In this document: positions 19,377-27,780 of the stretch, piece after piece
Numbering within the stretch: position 1 is the first letter of the stretch
Layout of the letters: each line of letters opens with the position of its first letter
Source: Pedobacter sp. KBS0701
Lineage (GTDB): Bacteria; Bacteroidota; Bacteroidia; Sphingobacteriales; Sphingobacteriaceae
DNA: 64,000 nt
Reading direction: 5' to 3'
Assembly (NCBI RefSeq): GCF_005938645.2
Contig: NZ_CP042171.1
Coordinates: forward strand, 3,596,001 to 3,660,000
Notes under the pieces: model-generated
The model's database searches: none
The model's input: only the letters and a program-made list of their open reading frames with translations
Told to the model about the DNA's origin: nothing
Translations under genes and position numbers: made by a program

Positions 19377-21629
19377 TTAATTTCTTTTTCTTCTGAGCAG
19401 GACTATGGAACCGGCGATGAGGATCAGGGCTGGCACTACCCCCAGAAGGATTGTCCTCAGCACAGATATATCTTTCTTTCCCAGAAGAATACTGTCATCG
19501 ATTGCCCTTGGTCTTGAAATATCGACAGGAAAACTTCCATCAGAAAAATAGTTAAAAAGATTCTTGATAAAACGCTCATTATCTCCTTTAGGATGTGAAA
19601 GTTCAGCATTGCTCAAAAAGTCGGCATCACCGGAAACGATAATATGCTGCTGTCTTTTGCCTATTTGTCTATTGAGCGAAATAATTACAGGGAATGGCCC
19701 GCTTACATCATTTTTCAATGGATCCAAGGTAATTTCACCCACATTGAGGTCAACCGGAAAAGTTCTGTTCCATCCATTTTTTGTACTGATGGCCAGCGCT
19801 TCAGCCTGGAATGGCAAGGTTGGCGTGTACTGCAGTGCCGATGCTCCTGAGAGTGGAAGGCGGCCTTTTCCATTCCATATCTGGGAGAGGATCAGATCAG
19901 GCGAATCATTTTTGCTGGAATGGACCAGCATCCCATCCATTACCGACAGACCTATTGGTTTGAGTATGGGATTGACTATATTCTGACGCCCGGGTTCTGT
20001 ACTCACCAGCATATTTCCACCCCTGGCCAAATAACGGTCTATCTTCACCTTTTCATCGCTTCCTATTGGTACGGAGGGATCGCCGATTACCAAAACGGAT
20101 AGATCAGAAGGGATATTTTGCTTTTTGAGGTCGAGCTGGATGACATCAAATCCTTGATTGATCAGCGATTTTCGGTTTCTCCTCATTGTACTCATCATCT
20201 GATAGTTCCGCTCTCCGGTCCGGTCTATGCTTCTTTCATGATGTCCGGTGATGAATGCTACTTTGGGCACCCTCACAATCAGCCTTTTAATTGCAGCTGA
20301 AATTTCAGCCTCGGAAGGAAACTGGTCTACGCCATCATAGAACCTGAGGTAGCTCATACGTCCTTTATACCTGAGCACACGCACAACACTGTTATTTTCC
20401 GGCTTTAGATTTATGATTTTTCTGATTTCTGCGGGTGGCATAAACATATCCAGATCAAGTCCCATATTATCTGCAACCTTTTCAGCAAGTTGCCTGGTCG
20501 ATAATCCTGTAATGTCTCCCTGATAGGACATATTGTTATTGTTCTTTAAATCCGCAGCATCGTAATAGTAAACGTATTTCATCTGCAGATCGGGCAGGAA
20601 GCGCTGAAATTTTTCGAATTGGGCCAGATCTGTGTTACGTGATTGGGGAAGACCAAAATAGACATTCTGATCTAAAAGGTTTACGTAAGTAGTGATTTCC
20701 AGCGGCCCCTTAATTTGCTTTACTATATCCTGACTATTTTTGGTAAGCGTACGGCTCTTCGCCCTGGTCATATCCAGGTAACCGATCAGTCCTGGCCTGG
20801 AGCTAAAGAAGCCAAGGACAAGGGCCAGCGCAAAAATACCTGCATATCTGGAATAGCTGATCAATGGGGATAAAGATTCGCGCTGGTTTTTGAGCCTGAT
20901 GATGCTCAGCGATAAAAAAAGGGCAATGATAATCAGGAAGTATAAAACATCTTTAGTGGTAATAAGTCCCTTTAGCATATCATCAGCCCTGCCTGAAATA
21001 GATAAAAAATAGGTCAGGTCCCTAACAAAGTCAATTCCCTGTCCAACAGAGCCGATAAACTTCAATGCAGCGAAAACTGCCAATGTACTTATCGCTGCCA
21101 CTACTTGATAAGCAGTTAAGCTGGACATAAATAATCCGATAGCAGAATAGGTGCAGGTTAAAAGAAATATCCCTACAAGGCCGGACAAAATTAATTTTAT
21201 GTCAGGATTTTTGATGATTAGCGCCCCTGCAGAAGCATAAATAACCAATATCAGTACCAGTATAACAGCATAGCCAACCATAGAGAGATATTTTCCGAGA
21301 ATAATTTCACGGATCTTTACCGGAGCGCTCAACAGGAGCTTAATCGATCCACTCTGCAGCTCCCTGCTCATCAGCCCCATTGTGATCAGGGGAATATATA
21401 AATAAAGGTTTTGTAGAACCGTATCAAAAAGACCGTTTAAATCTATAAATAATGAGAAGGTGAGATTGTCGACATTTATACCCATAGATATCGCTTCCTG
21501 GTAGCTGCCCAATAGCCCAAAAAATCCGATTCCGTTCTGGATCATGAATATAACAATGGCTATCCAGGCCACGGGCGAGTAGAAAAGTATGCTCAGTTCG
21601 AGCTTTGAGATTTTAAATATTTTGGTCAT
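19377..21629 (-). CDS. GldF-GldG fusion: ABC exporter permease fused to Gld auxiliary domain
   Basis: 750 residues from the chosen ATG at 21629, one base after the ATPase stop; an upstream in-frame start at 21677 would overlap the ATPase gene. Residues about 1-240 form a GldF-like ABC-2 permease with six TM helices (ELQSGSIKLLLSAPVKIREIILGKYLS). About 260-720 is a GldG/ABC_transp_aux domain (TGHHERSIDR, LVIGDPSVPIG, GGNMLVSTEPGR, VSGDADFLSN), and a final TM lies near 725-745. GldA/F/G form an ABC transporter needed for gliding in Flavobacterium, where F and G are separate. Homologues also occur in non-gliding species, so gliding should not be assumed. With the ATPase it forms a complete exporter inside a sigma/FecR/SusCD locus. 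Confidence 0.88.
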   Translation of the reverse strand: MTKIFKISKLELSILFYSPVAWIAIVIFMIQNGIGFFGLLGSYQEAISMGINVDNLTFSLFIDLNGLFDTVLQNLYLYIPLITMGLMSRELQSGSIKLLLSAPVKIREIILGKYLSMVGYAVILVLILVIYASAGALIIKNPDIKLILSGLVGIFLLTCTYSAIGLFMSSLTAYQVVAAISTLAVFAALKFIGSVGQGIDFVRDLTYFLSISGRADDMLKGLITTKDVLYFLIIIALFLSLSIIRLKNQRESLSPLISYSRYAGIFALALVLGFFSSRPGLIGYLDMTRAKSRTLTKNSQDIVKQIKGPLEITTYVNLLDQNVYFGLPQSRNTDLAQFEKFQRFLPDLQMKYVYYYDAADLKNNNNMSYQGDITGLSTRQLAEKVADNMGLDLDMFMPPAEIRKIINLKPENNSVVRVLRYKGRMSYLRFYDGVDQFPSEAEISAAIKRLIVRVPKVAFITGHHERSIDRTGERNYQMMSTMRRNRKSLINQGFDVIQLDLKKQNIPSDLSVLVIGDPSVPIGSDEKVKIDRYLARGGNMLVSTEPGRQNIVNPILKPIGLSVMDGMLVHSSKNDSPDLILSQIWNGKGRLPLSGASALQYTPTLPFQAEALAISTKNGWNRTFPVDLNVGEITLDPLKNDVSGPFPVIISLNRQIGKRQQHIIVSGDADFLSNAELSHPKGDNERFIKNLFNYFSDGSFPVDISRPRAIDDSILLGKKDISVLRTILLGVVPALILIAGSIVLLRRKRN

Positions 21630-21630
21630 G

Positions 21631-22566
21631 TTAAGATCGGGGTTTTGATTTATTGGAAAGCTGAGCAAAGATTTCATCCAGAGAACTTCTTTCGAGCATG
21701 ATTTCCTGAAGCTGCCAGCCTTTGGCTACACTAATTTCAATGATCCTTTGCGAAATTGTTCCGGAAGCACTGAAGCGCAGCCTAAAAGTGTTTTCATTAA
21801 TTTCCTGAGCATCGGTAATACCTTCAATCTCCAGAAATGAAAACAGTTCAGGGGGATTGTTTACTGTTAATATCACAGAATCGGGAAGAATATAATTGTT
21901 GAAGGCATCCATGGTATCGGCAAAGACCAATCGTCCGTTTTCAATCATTTTTATATCCTTACAGGTTGCCTGAACCTCGGAGAGCATGTGCGTAGAAAAG
22001 ATAACAGATCTTTCAACCGCAATTTCTTTGATCAGTTTCCTTACCTCCAGTATCTGATTGGGATCGAGCCCATTGGTAGGCTCATCGAGAACAACAAGTT
22101 TTGGGTTGTGGATAATGGCCTGGGCAATACCTACGCGCTGGCGATAGCCTCCGGAGAGATTGTTGATCAGTCTTTTTCCAAAATGGCTGATACCACATTT
22201 ATCCTTTGCCTGATCTACTGCATATTTTATACTTTTTTTAGGAATATCCCTGAGATAAGCACAATAAATCAAGTATTCATCCACGGTAAGGTCCAAATGT
22301 AAAGGCGCATTTTGTGGCAAAAAACCTAATTTCGCTTTCGCCTTTTCCGGTTCGAGGCGTAAGTCTGCGCCATCAATAATTACGCTGCCGGCAGTTTGAC
22401 TCAACACGCCACAGAGAATATTCATAGTGGTTGATTTACCTGCACCGTTGGAACCTAAAAGCCCCAGAACACCAACTTCCTGAATCTCAAAACAGATGTC
22501 TTTGATCGCCCAGTCCTTACTGTAACGATGAGAAAGATTTTCTATACTAACTATACTTTTTTTCAA
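21631..22566 (-). CDS. GldA-like ABC transporter ATP-binding protein
   Basis: About 311 residues from a TTG at 22566 (reading KKSIVSIENLSHRYSKDW), where ABC homology begins. The longer frame from TTG 22623 starts inside a repeated leader motif and is probably not translated. Walker A GSNGAGKST, Q-loop (LGFLPQNAPL), signature LSGGYRQR, Walker B LVVLDEPTNGLDPNQ and switch His (STHMLS) are all present. The C-terminus (about 215-310) is the extension usual in GldA/CcmA-type ATPases. It powers the GldF-GldG fusion encoded one base downstream. The start codon is uncertain. Confidence 0.9.
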   Translation of the reverse strand: MKKSIVSIENLSHRYSKDWAIKDICFEIQEVGVLGLLGSNGAGKSTTMNILCGVLSQTAGSVIIDGADLRLEPEKAKAKLGFLPQNAPLHLDLTVDEYLIYCAYLRDIPKKSIKYAVDQAKDKCGISHFGKRLINNLSGGYRQRVGIAQAIIHNPKLVVLDEPTNGLDPNQILEVRKLIKEIAVERSVIFSTHMLSEVQATCKDIKMIENGRLVFADTMDAFNNYILPDSVILTVNNPPELFSFLEIEGITDAQEINENTFRLRFSASGTISQRIIEISVAKGWQLQEIMLERSSLDEIFAQLSNKSKPRS

Positions 22567-22613
22567 TTGAAAGGGATTTTCGTCTTTTAAATATCCCCGG
22601 GTACGGAGATGTA

Positions 22614-22646
22614 AGTAAGACAAGAAACCCTGACGCAGGAGGTATA
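22614..22646 (-). repeat. Leader motif copy 1, upstream of ABC ATPase gene
   Basis: Minus strand TATACCTCCT (22646-22637), 11 variable bases, TCTTGTCTTACT (22625-22614), matching the copy in front of fecR in both blocks. It lies right after the sigma-factor stop codon. Confidence 0.7.
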
Positions 22647-22658
22647 AAAAAAATATTT

Positions 22659-23246
22659 TTATAGATTGGGATAAAAAAGATACATCACCAGATATAATAC
22701 CAGGCCCAATTTCTTTCTAAGGATTTTCAGGGCATAAACCATTTGCTTTTTCACCGTCTGCTCGCTGGTACCCATTAGCTGTGCTATTTCTTTATGGCTA
22801 AGGTGCTGTTTTCTACTGAGCAAGAATACCTCCTTCATCCTCGGAGGCAGTTCATCAATCTCCCGGTCGATGATGTCTTTAAGCATCCGTTCGCGGACTA
22901 AATGATCCGTTTGTACTGTTCCACTCGTGGCAAACTCAGCAATGGAGGATATATACCTGTCTTTTACTTTTTTATGAACAACCATATTGAGGAACTGATT
23001 GTGCACGCAGCTATAGAGATAACCTGAAAGATTTCTATTTACCGGCAGTTGCTCTCTTTTATCCCAAAGCATCGAAAATACCTCATGGATAAGATCCTGG
23101 GCCTCCTCTTTACTTCGAAGTTTGTTCCAGGCATGGTTATGGAGAATAAATTTGTAGCGGTTGTAAATTTCGGCAAATGCATTCCTATCTCCTGATCTTA
23201 ATAGTTCTACTAAATCAACATCGCTACTGCTGCCATAATCATTCAT
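22659..23246 (-). CDS. ECF-type RNA polymerase sigma-70 factor
   Basis: 195 residues. Sigma region 2 at about 20-90 (FAEIYNRYKFILHNHAW, EEAQDLIHEVFSMLWDKR) and region 4 helix-turn-helix at about 130-180 (LPPRMKEVFLLSRKQ, SHKEIAQLMGTSEQTVKKQM). The length fits the FecI-like ECF sigmas of Bacteroidota. It heads the ABC/FecR/SusCD/M16 locus and is expected to be held inactive by the FecR protein until the STN-SusC is occupied. The last residues are unusually hydrophobic (LVLYLVMYLFYP). Confidence 0.95.
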   Translation of the reverse strand: MNDYGSSSDVDLVELLRSGDRNAFAEIYNRYKFILHNHAWNKLRSKEEAQDLIHEVFSMLWDKREQLPVNRNLSGYLYSCVHNQFLNMVVHKKVKDRYISSIAEFATSGTVQTDHLVRERMLKDIIDREIDELPPRMKEVFLLSRKQHLSHKEIAQLMGTSEQTVKKQMVYALKILRKKLGLVLYLVMYLFYPNL

Positions 23247-23353
23247 AAAATACTTATTGCCAAAGATTAAGAGTACAATAATAATAAATTATGGGCATAC
23301 AAAGGCCAAACTTCTTTAACCCAAGCTGATTTAAGCCTCTCCACCAAAATGCG

Positions 23354-23626
23354 TTAATATTCCGCTATTTCATCATCAACAAAACAATACATCCATCTCT
23401 CACCTGGTTCGGATGAAATGACAACCGGATGTTTTTCTGTCCGGCAGTGGTGCGACATGTGTTGCATTGGCGACGAATCACAGCACAAAGTAACTCCACA
23501 GGTTTGGCAGGTACGGAGATGTACCCAATCTGTACCTTGTTTTATGCATAGTTCGCATACCCTTTCTTTTGCCAGTTTTAGTTCTTTTATGGCTCCGATA
23601 TGACTACAAATTTGATTACTGTCCAT
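23354..23626 (-). CDS. UBP-type (ZnF-UBP) zinc-finger protein
   Basis: 90 residues from the ATG at 23626, two bases after the flavoprotein stop; a longer in-frame reading is antiparallel-free but overlaps the flavoprotein and is rejected. Cys/His spacing fits a ZnF-UBP domain (CSHI, CELC, LRTCQTCGVTLCCDSS, MSHHCRTEKHPVVIS, RWMYCFVDDEI). In eukaryotes this fold binds the ubiquitin C-terminus; in bacteria the role is unknown. Translation is probably coupled to the upstream oxidoreductase gene, which suggests a shared function. No catalytic residues are expected. Confidence 0.88.
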   Translation of the reverse strand: MDSNQICSHIGAIKELKLAKERVCELCIKQGTDWVHLRTCQTCGVTLCCDSSPMQHMSHHCRTEKHPVVISSEPGERWMYCFVDDEIAEY

Positions 23627-23628
23627 AA

Positions 23629-24873
23629 TTATAGTTTTGATAAGTATTGATGAACCTGAGTAACGGCCATGGCTCCTTCGCCCACAGCCGAGGCTACTCT
23701 CTTTACTGAATTGAACCGCACGTCGCCGGCGGCAAATGAGCCTGGAACACTGGTTTCTAAATGATAAGGTGGTCTGTCTGCTGTCCAGCACATTTTATAT
23801 TGATCAAGACTAAGCAAATCATTGCCCGTATAAAGGTAGCCGTTCGAGTCTCTGCAGATGGCGGTTTCGGCAGCCCATTCCGTATTTGGCTTTCCGCCGA
23901 TACAGATAAATAATTTTGAAGTATCGTGCCATTGCGCTGTTCCCTCCTCGCTATTTACAATCTTGATCCGCTGTAAGTAATCATCACCTTCAAGGGCTGT
24001 TACCTGCGAATGATACAACACAAAAATATTCTTGATGTTGGCTATTCTCTGAATCAAATATTCGGATAGGGTTTCGGCAAGATTGCCCTTCCTGATCACC
24101 ATGAAAACGCGTTTGGCAAAGCCAGAAAAATAGGTAGCGGCCTGGCCGGCTGAGTTTCCTCCGCCAACAATATAAAGGTCTTTATCCTGACAGAAAAATG
24201 CCTCGCTTGCGCCGGCCCCATAATAAACACCCTTATGAAAAAACCGGCTTTCGTCTGGAAGATCCAATCTTGCGTACTCCACTCCGGTTGCACATATATT
24301 TGTTTTAGCGACTAACTTTTCGCCAGTGGCAAAGTCAACGTGGATTTTATTGTCATAAAATGTGCCTTTAATTCCCTCTTTCAAAAGCAAGATTTCGACA
24401 CCAAATTTTAAAGCCTGTTGCCTTGCTCTTTCAGCAAGGCTTGCCCCCGAAATCCCCTCGGGAAAACCAAGATAATTTTCAATCAGCGAACTCGTACCTG
24501 CCTGACCACCTATTGCCTCACGCTCAATTAAAATAGTTTTTAAACCCTCTGATGCGGCATAAACGGCAGCACTTAAACCTGCAGGGCCAGCACCATAAAT
24601 AGAAAGATCGTATTCTTTATATTTTGGCTGCGTAATCCATCCCAGGTTACAGGCAATCTGTTCTAAACTGGGGTTAACAATTATTTTGCCATCGGGAAAC
24701 TCGATCACCGGATGTTTATCAGGATTATTGAACGAGGTAATGCCCTGGCCCCAGCCTAAATCATCATGCGTAATATCAAACCAATCAAAATCGACAACAC
24801 TTCTTTTCAAAAAATCCCTTATCGGGTAAATCTCGGGCGAATCTGGTTTACCGTATAGTTTCAGCTTATTCAT
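23629..24873 (-). CDS. FAD/NAD(P)-dependent oxidoreductase, thioredoxin-reductase-like but lacking the CXXC pair
   Basis: 414 residues. Residues about 1-85 look like a glutaredoxin-type fold with no cysteines at the active-site position (GKPDSPEIYP). Then comes a thioredoxin-reductase-like body: FAD motif IYGAGPAGLSAAVYAA near 92, GGQAG, an NAD(P) motif VGGGNSAGQAA and the C-terminal FAD motif FAAGDVR. At the place of the redox-active CATC of true TrxB the sequence reads GAGAS, so it cannot act as a classical thioredoxin reductase. It is grouped with a UBP zinc-finger gene (2 bp downstream) and a small hypothetical gene (10 bp upstream). The upstream region of the operon carries the AACGATATATCGTT-like site, placing it in the proposed sigma-54 regulon. 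Confidence 0.88.
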   Translation of the reverse strand: MNKLKLYGKPDSPEIYPIRDFLKRSVVDFDWFDITHDDLGWGQGITSFNNPDKHPVIEFPDGKIIVNPSLEQIACNLGWITQPKYKEYDLSIYGAGPAGLSAAVYAASEGLKTILIEREAIGGQAGTSSLIENYLGFPEGISGASLAERARQQALKFGVEILLLKEGIKGTFYDNKIHVDFATGEKLVAKTNICATGVEYARLDLPDESRFFHKGVYYGAGASEAFFCQDKDLYIVGGGNSAGQAATYFSGFAKRVFMVIRKGNLAETLSEYLIQRIANIKNIFVLYHSQVTALEGDDYLQRIKIVNSEEGTAQWHDTSKLFICIGGKPNTEWAAETAICRDSNGYLYTGNDLLSLDQYKMCWTADRPPYHLETSVPGSFAAGDVRFNSVKRVASAVGEGAMAVTQVHQYLSKL

Positions 24874-24883
24874 CGTTAGTTCC

Positions 24884-25216
24884 TTAGTAGGCTCTGGTTT
24901 TTAATTTTTTAATGATTTCATCCCCACAATTTTCAGAAGAAGTTCCGTAACCATTTACCAGTAAGCCTTTAATCTCGCCATCAACAGATGATATGGCATA
25001 AACGATGGCTTCATCATCAGGGTCGGATTCGCCTTCAAAACGATAATATTTATCAATTAAAAACTGATCGGGAAATTCTTGTAACGGATTTTTTCCACCA
25101 TCAATCTGATTACTTTTAAGATTAAAATCGACAGTATAACCCTGCTGAGTAAGCGCATTAATCACTTCAGAAAGAGAAGTCATTTCTCCAATGTGTTTTA
25201 AGTTCTCGTGATCCAT
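24884..25216 (-). CDS. Small conserved protein of unknown function
   Basis: 110 residues, acidic, without signal peptide or TM segment. The opening (EVINALTQQGYTVDFNLK) and the middle (DKYYRFEGESDPDDEAIVYAISS) resemble a family of small Bacteroidota proteins that databases often label phosphoribosylpyrophosphate synthetase. No PRPP-synthase motif is visible and I would not transfer that name. It is the first gene of the flavoprotein/UBP operon and lies directly behind the putative -24/-12 promoter (25251-25266). Confidence 0.8.
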   Translation of the reverse strand: MDHENLKHIGEMTSLSEVINALTQQGYTVDFNLKSNQIDGGKNPLQEFPDQFLIDKYYRFEGESDPDDEAIVYAISSVDGEIKGLLVNGYGTSSENCGDEIIKKLKTRAY

Positions 25217-25250
25217 AATCTTTTAATCTTTTAAGAAGATGTGTTAATTT

Positions 25251-25266
25251 AACAAAAAACAAACCA
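25251..25266 (-). promoter_or_regulatory. Putative sigma-54-like -24/-12 promoter (site A)
   Basis: Minus strand TGGTTTGTTTTTTGTT; GG and the -12 G are 12 bases apart. The last -12 base is T rather than the canonical C. The predicted start site near 25240 leaves a 24-nt leader before ATG 25216. The centre of the -24 GG is 63 bp from the centre of the upstream palindrome. Confidence 0.5.
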
Positions 25267-25318
25267 ACTCGCAAAACATTGTAAAACAAAACCTTAAAAA
25301 GAAATAAACAATAAAAAA

Positions 25319-25335
25319 CTGACGATATAAAGTGA
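25319..25335 (-). promoter_or_regulatory. Putative activator binding site A
   Basis: Plus-strand CTGACGATATAAAGTGA, nearly identical to CTGACGATATATCGTGA at 49736-49752. It is about 87 bp upstream of the predicted transcription start of the flavoprotein operon. Confidence 0.55.
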
Positions 25336-25465
25336 ATTTATGACAAAATTCAAGTAGAATTATTGGTAAAAATAGCTGAGCAGGAAATGAATTTTTCAAT
25401 GCATTTAAAAAGCAAAAAAGAGCGGTTAAAATTCATTTAAATGGTTATCTTTAAATAAAAAAGCC

Positions 25466-25645
25466 ATGATTACAGACCCAGATAAAGAAGAACTTTCTGA
25501 TGATAAGGAAGATGCGTTAACCAGCGAAGAAGATGCACTTAATCAAAGCACAATCATCAGTGATGAAAGCGCTGCAGAACACGACGCCGATTTGTTAGAC
25601 CAGGCAGATAAAGCCTCCCGGTCTTCTTACGAATTGGATATTTAG
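25466..25645 (+). CDS. Small acidic hypothetical protein
   Basis: 59 residues, begins MITDPDKEELSDDKED and ends SYELDI; about one third Asp/Glu, no Cys, no TM. Codon use resembles its neighbours and the frame is open from ATG to TAG. It is flanked by a hairpin downstream (25666-25709). It may be a disordered stress-type protein of a kind common in Pedobacter (inference). No family was recognised and it could still be non-coding. Confidence 0.55.
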   Translation: MITDPDKEELSDDKEDALTSEEDALNQSTIISDESAAEHDADLLDQADKASRSSYELDI

Positions 25646-25665
25646 GCCAATCATTATCCCCATGA

Positions 25666-25709
25666 AAATGGCGATATTTTTTTTGAAATTTCAGAAGATA
25701 TCGCCATTT
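25666..25709. terminator. Long hairpin between convergent genes
   Basis: A 12-bp perfect stem (AATGGCGATAT core, 25666-25677 with 25698-25709) encloses a 20-nt loop that contains a T-run. It is 21 bp past the small acidic ORF and 47 bp past the end of the convergent sigma-54 activator gene, a position suited to terminating both transcripts, though no T-tract follows the stem. Confidence 0.5.
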
Positions 25710-25755
25710 CAATAAGCTCTTCAAAAGGTTAAGCATAAGTATGGCCTTAAGCGCA

Positions 25756-27438
25756 TTAATAACTGTGCTTCTTGGCCAGGCCTAGTTTTTTAATTTTCGA
25801 ATTTAATGTGGTTGCGGGAACACCCAATAACTTGGCCGCGCCATACTGACCGGAAATCCGCCCGTTACATAATTCTAAAACAGCAAAAATATGATCACGT
25901 TCGTTTTCAAATATGGTTTTAACGGGCGCGACTGAAGATAAGGATTGTTTATTATTGCCCGGAATTTCAATATCCTTAATTACATTTCCCTCTGCCATCA
26001 CCACCTGCCTTTCTATGAGGTGCTCCAATTCTCTTACATTCCCGGGCCAGCTGTAAGCCATCATGGTAGAAATTGCTTTTTTTGAAAATCCATCGAGATT
26101 TCTATTCGACTTTTTGGCAAATTTCGCTAGGAAAAAATTGGCAAGGCTGGCAATATCTGATTTACGGTTTCGAAGCGGTGGTAATAAAACCGGAAAAACA
26201 TTTAACCTGTAATATAAATCTCTTCTGAACCGTCCTGCCTCCACTTCGGTCAAAAGATTTCTGTTTGTGGCCGAGATAATGCGGACATCAGTTGCGATGG
26301 TTGTTTTGCCGCCCACACGTTCTATTTCTTTTTCCTGTAAAACACGCAGTAATTTGACTTGCAGATTGAGCGGTAACTCGCCTATTTCATCCAGGAAGAT
26401 GGTACCTTTATGGGCCTGTTCGAATTTGCCTATCCGTCTTTCGGTGGCACCTGTAAAGCTCCCCTTCTCGTGGCCAAAAAGTTCTGATTCGATTAAATTG
26501 GGTGGAATGGCGGCACAATTCACCTTAATCATAGTTTTCTGACTTCTTACAGATTCATCATGAATGGCTTTGGCAATTAATTCTTTCCCCGTTCCTGTTT
26601 CTCCTAAAATTAATACCGTAGTTTCTGTGGAGGAAATCCGGTTGAGCAGTCTGTAAACTTCCTGCATTTCCGGACTACTGCCAATAATTTTGGGGTGTGT
26701 AAAAATTCCGAATGATTCTTCTGGCTTAAAAGTGAGGTATTCAGCAAGCTGCGTACGCAGTTTTTCAATTTCTTTTTCTAGCTGCTTAATTCTCTCATCA
26801 GCAAACGTCAATATTTTGGGCTCGTTTATCAATTCAGACTTAACCGTCGATTTAATATTGGACTCAGCTACAGGTCCTGCCCCGATTGCAGCTAGCAGTC
26901 CGGCAATAAAATCAGCAATGTTACAGCAAAAAGTCAATCCTTCTGCACTTAATTCCCGGTTATGATTGTGAAGCTCAAAAGTACCCAATATGCGACCGTT
27001 ATGCGCTAAAGGTATATAACAATGAAAATAATATTCGCTGGGATGATTGTTTAAGCAATGGTTCTCACCAAATTCAGCTATCCAGTCTTGCCGCGATTTG
27101 AGCACAGGAAAATCAAAACCTGAAATTTCTTTTGTAATCAGCGAAAGGCTAACCGGATCGGAAATGATTTCGGTGCAGGAGATTTCTCCTGAAATGGCCT
27201 CTGTGAGATACGCTCTTGTAATATGGTCTGTTTCATCGTTATAAAGAATTAATGCACCACAATCAATCGAGAATAGAGGATGTAATTTAGAAAACACACC
27301 TCGAAACAGTTCTCTTAGCGTAAAATTCTTTTCTTGTTCCGCTACTGTTCTGGCCCGTGTTTCGAAATAAGAATTGGGTTTAACATCATTGCCATCAACA
27401 TTCGTATGGGCGCTAAAATCTGATTCCTGCGTTCTCAT
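25756..27438 (-). CDS. Sigma-54-dependent transcriptional activator, GAF + AAA+ + HTH (EBP1)
   Basis: 560 residues. GAF-type sensor domain at about 30-185, a short coiled coil (about 213-235, ADERIKQLEKEIEKLRTQLAE), AAA+ domain at about 248-480 with Walker A GETGTGKE (279-286), sigma-54 contact loop GSFTGA (326-331; the canonical form is GAFTGA) and Walker B FLDEIGEL, then a Fis-like HTH near 515-555 ending [12 protein letters not shown]. Three more activators in this window share this C-terminus closely. Its own upstream region has two copies of the palindromic site and a -24/-12-like element, so autoactivation or cross-activation is likely. Confidence 0.95.
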   Translation of the reverse strand: MRTQESDFSAHTNVDGNDVKPNSYFETRARTVAEQEKNFTLRELFRGVFSKLHPLFSIDCGALILYNDETDHITRAYLTEAISGEISCTEIISDPVSLSLITKEISGFDFPVLKSRQDWIAEFGENHCLNNHPSEYYFHCYIPLAHNGRILGTFELHNHNRELSAEGLTFCCNIADFIAGLLAAIGAGPVAESNIKSTVKSELINEPKILTFADERIKQLEKEIEKLRTQLAEYLTFKPEESFGIFTHPKIIGSSPEMQEVYRLLNRISSTETTVLILGETGTGKELIAKAIHDESVRSQKTMIKVNCAAIPPNLIESELFGHEKGSFTGATERRIGKFEQAHKGTIFLDEIGELPLNLQVKLLRVLQEKEIERVGGKTTIATDVRIISATNRNLLTEVEAGRFRRDLYYRLNVFPVLLPPLRNRKSDIASLANFFLAKFAKKSNRNLDGFSKKAISTMMAYSWPGNVRELEHLIERQVVMAEGNVIKDIEIPGNNKQSLSSVAPVKTIFENERDHIFAVLELCNGRISGQYGAAKLLGVPATTLNSKIKKLGLAKKHSY

Positions 27439-27602
27439 TTTTTATAATTGATCTTCCCCGGAATATTTATCCGGGAAGTGAATGAATAAATTGTAATGCA
27501 ATTACCAAAACGAACAACATCCGGATGATTATTCATCATCACTGAACGATTGAGGGTTGATTCGAAAGGGATTGGTCTTTGCTTATTGTTCAAACCCGCG
27601 AA

Positions 27603-27619
27603 TTCAAAGAACATGCCAA
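27603..27619 (-). promoter_or_regulatory. Putative sigma-54-like -24/-12 promoter (site B)
   Basis: Minus strand TTGGCATGTTCTTTGAA, the closest match in the window to TTGGCACG-N4-TTGC on the -24 side. Predicted start near 27592, 154 nt before the EBP1 ATG; -24 lies 64 bp from the nearer palindrome. Confidence 0.55.
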
Positions 27620-27674
27620 ATGCAGGAATATGGCGTTAATGTACTACGACGAATACCAAGCCAATAAATAGCTC

Positions 27675-27717
27675 ACGATATTTCGCTAAAAGGCGATTTC
27701 GGATACGAAATATAGTA
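27675..27717 (-). promoter_or_regulatory. Tandem putative activator sites B1/B2 in the 342-bp gap upstream of EBP1
   Basis: ACGATATTTCGC (27675-27686) and TACGAAATATAGTA (27704-27717); their centres are 30 bp apart, about three helical turns. Apart from these and the -24/-12-like element I see nothing else in the 27439-27780 gap. Confidence 0.5.
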
Positions 27718-27780
27718 GAAGAGATTAGTCATGATCAAATGCTATAATTTTGACATCTTTCATCAATCAAATCCTTTTAA

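Noticed and set aside
19377..22566. Interpretation of the GldA/GldFG genes as proof of gliding motility
   Set aside because: These homologues occur as general ABC exporters in non-gliding Bacteroidota, and no other gld/spr genes are present in the window.
23627..23791. N-terminal extension of the UBP zinc-finger frame
   Set aside because: It overlaps the end of the flavoprotein gene on the same strand; the ATG at 23626 directly after that stop fits the domain start.
24884..25216. Annotation as phosphoribosylpyrophosphate synthetase
   Set aside because: The protein is 110 residues and shows none of the PRPP-synthase motifs; the name probably stems from a database error.
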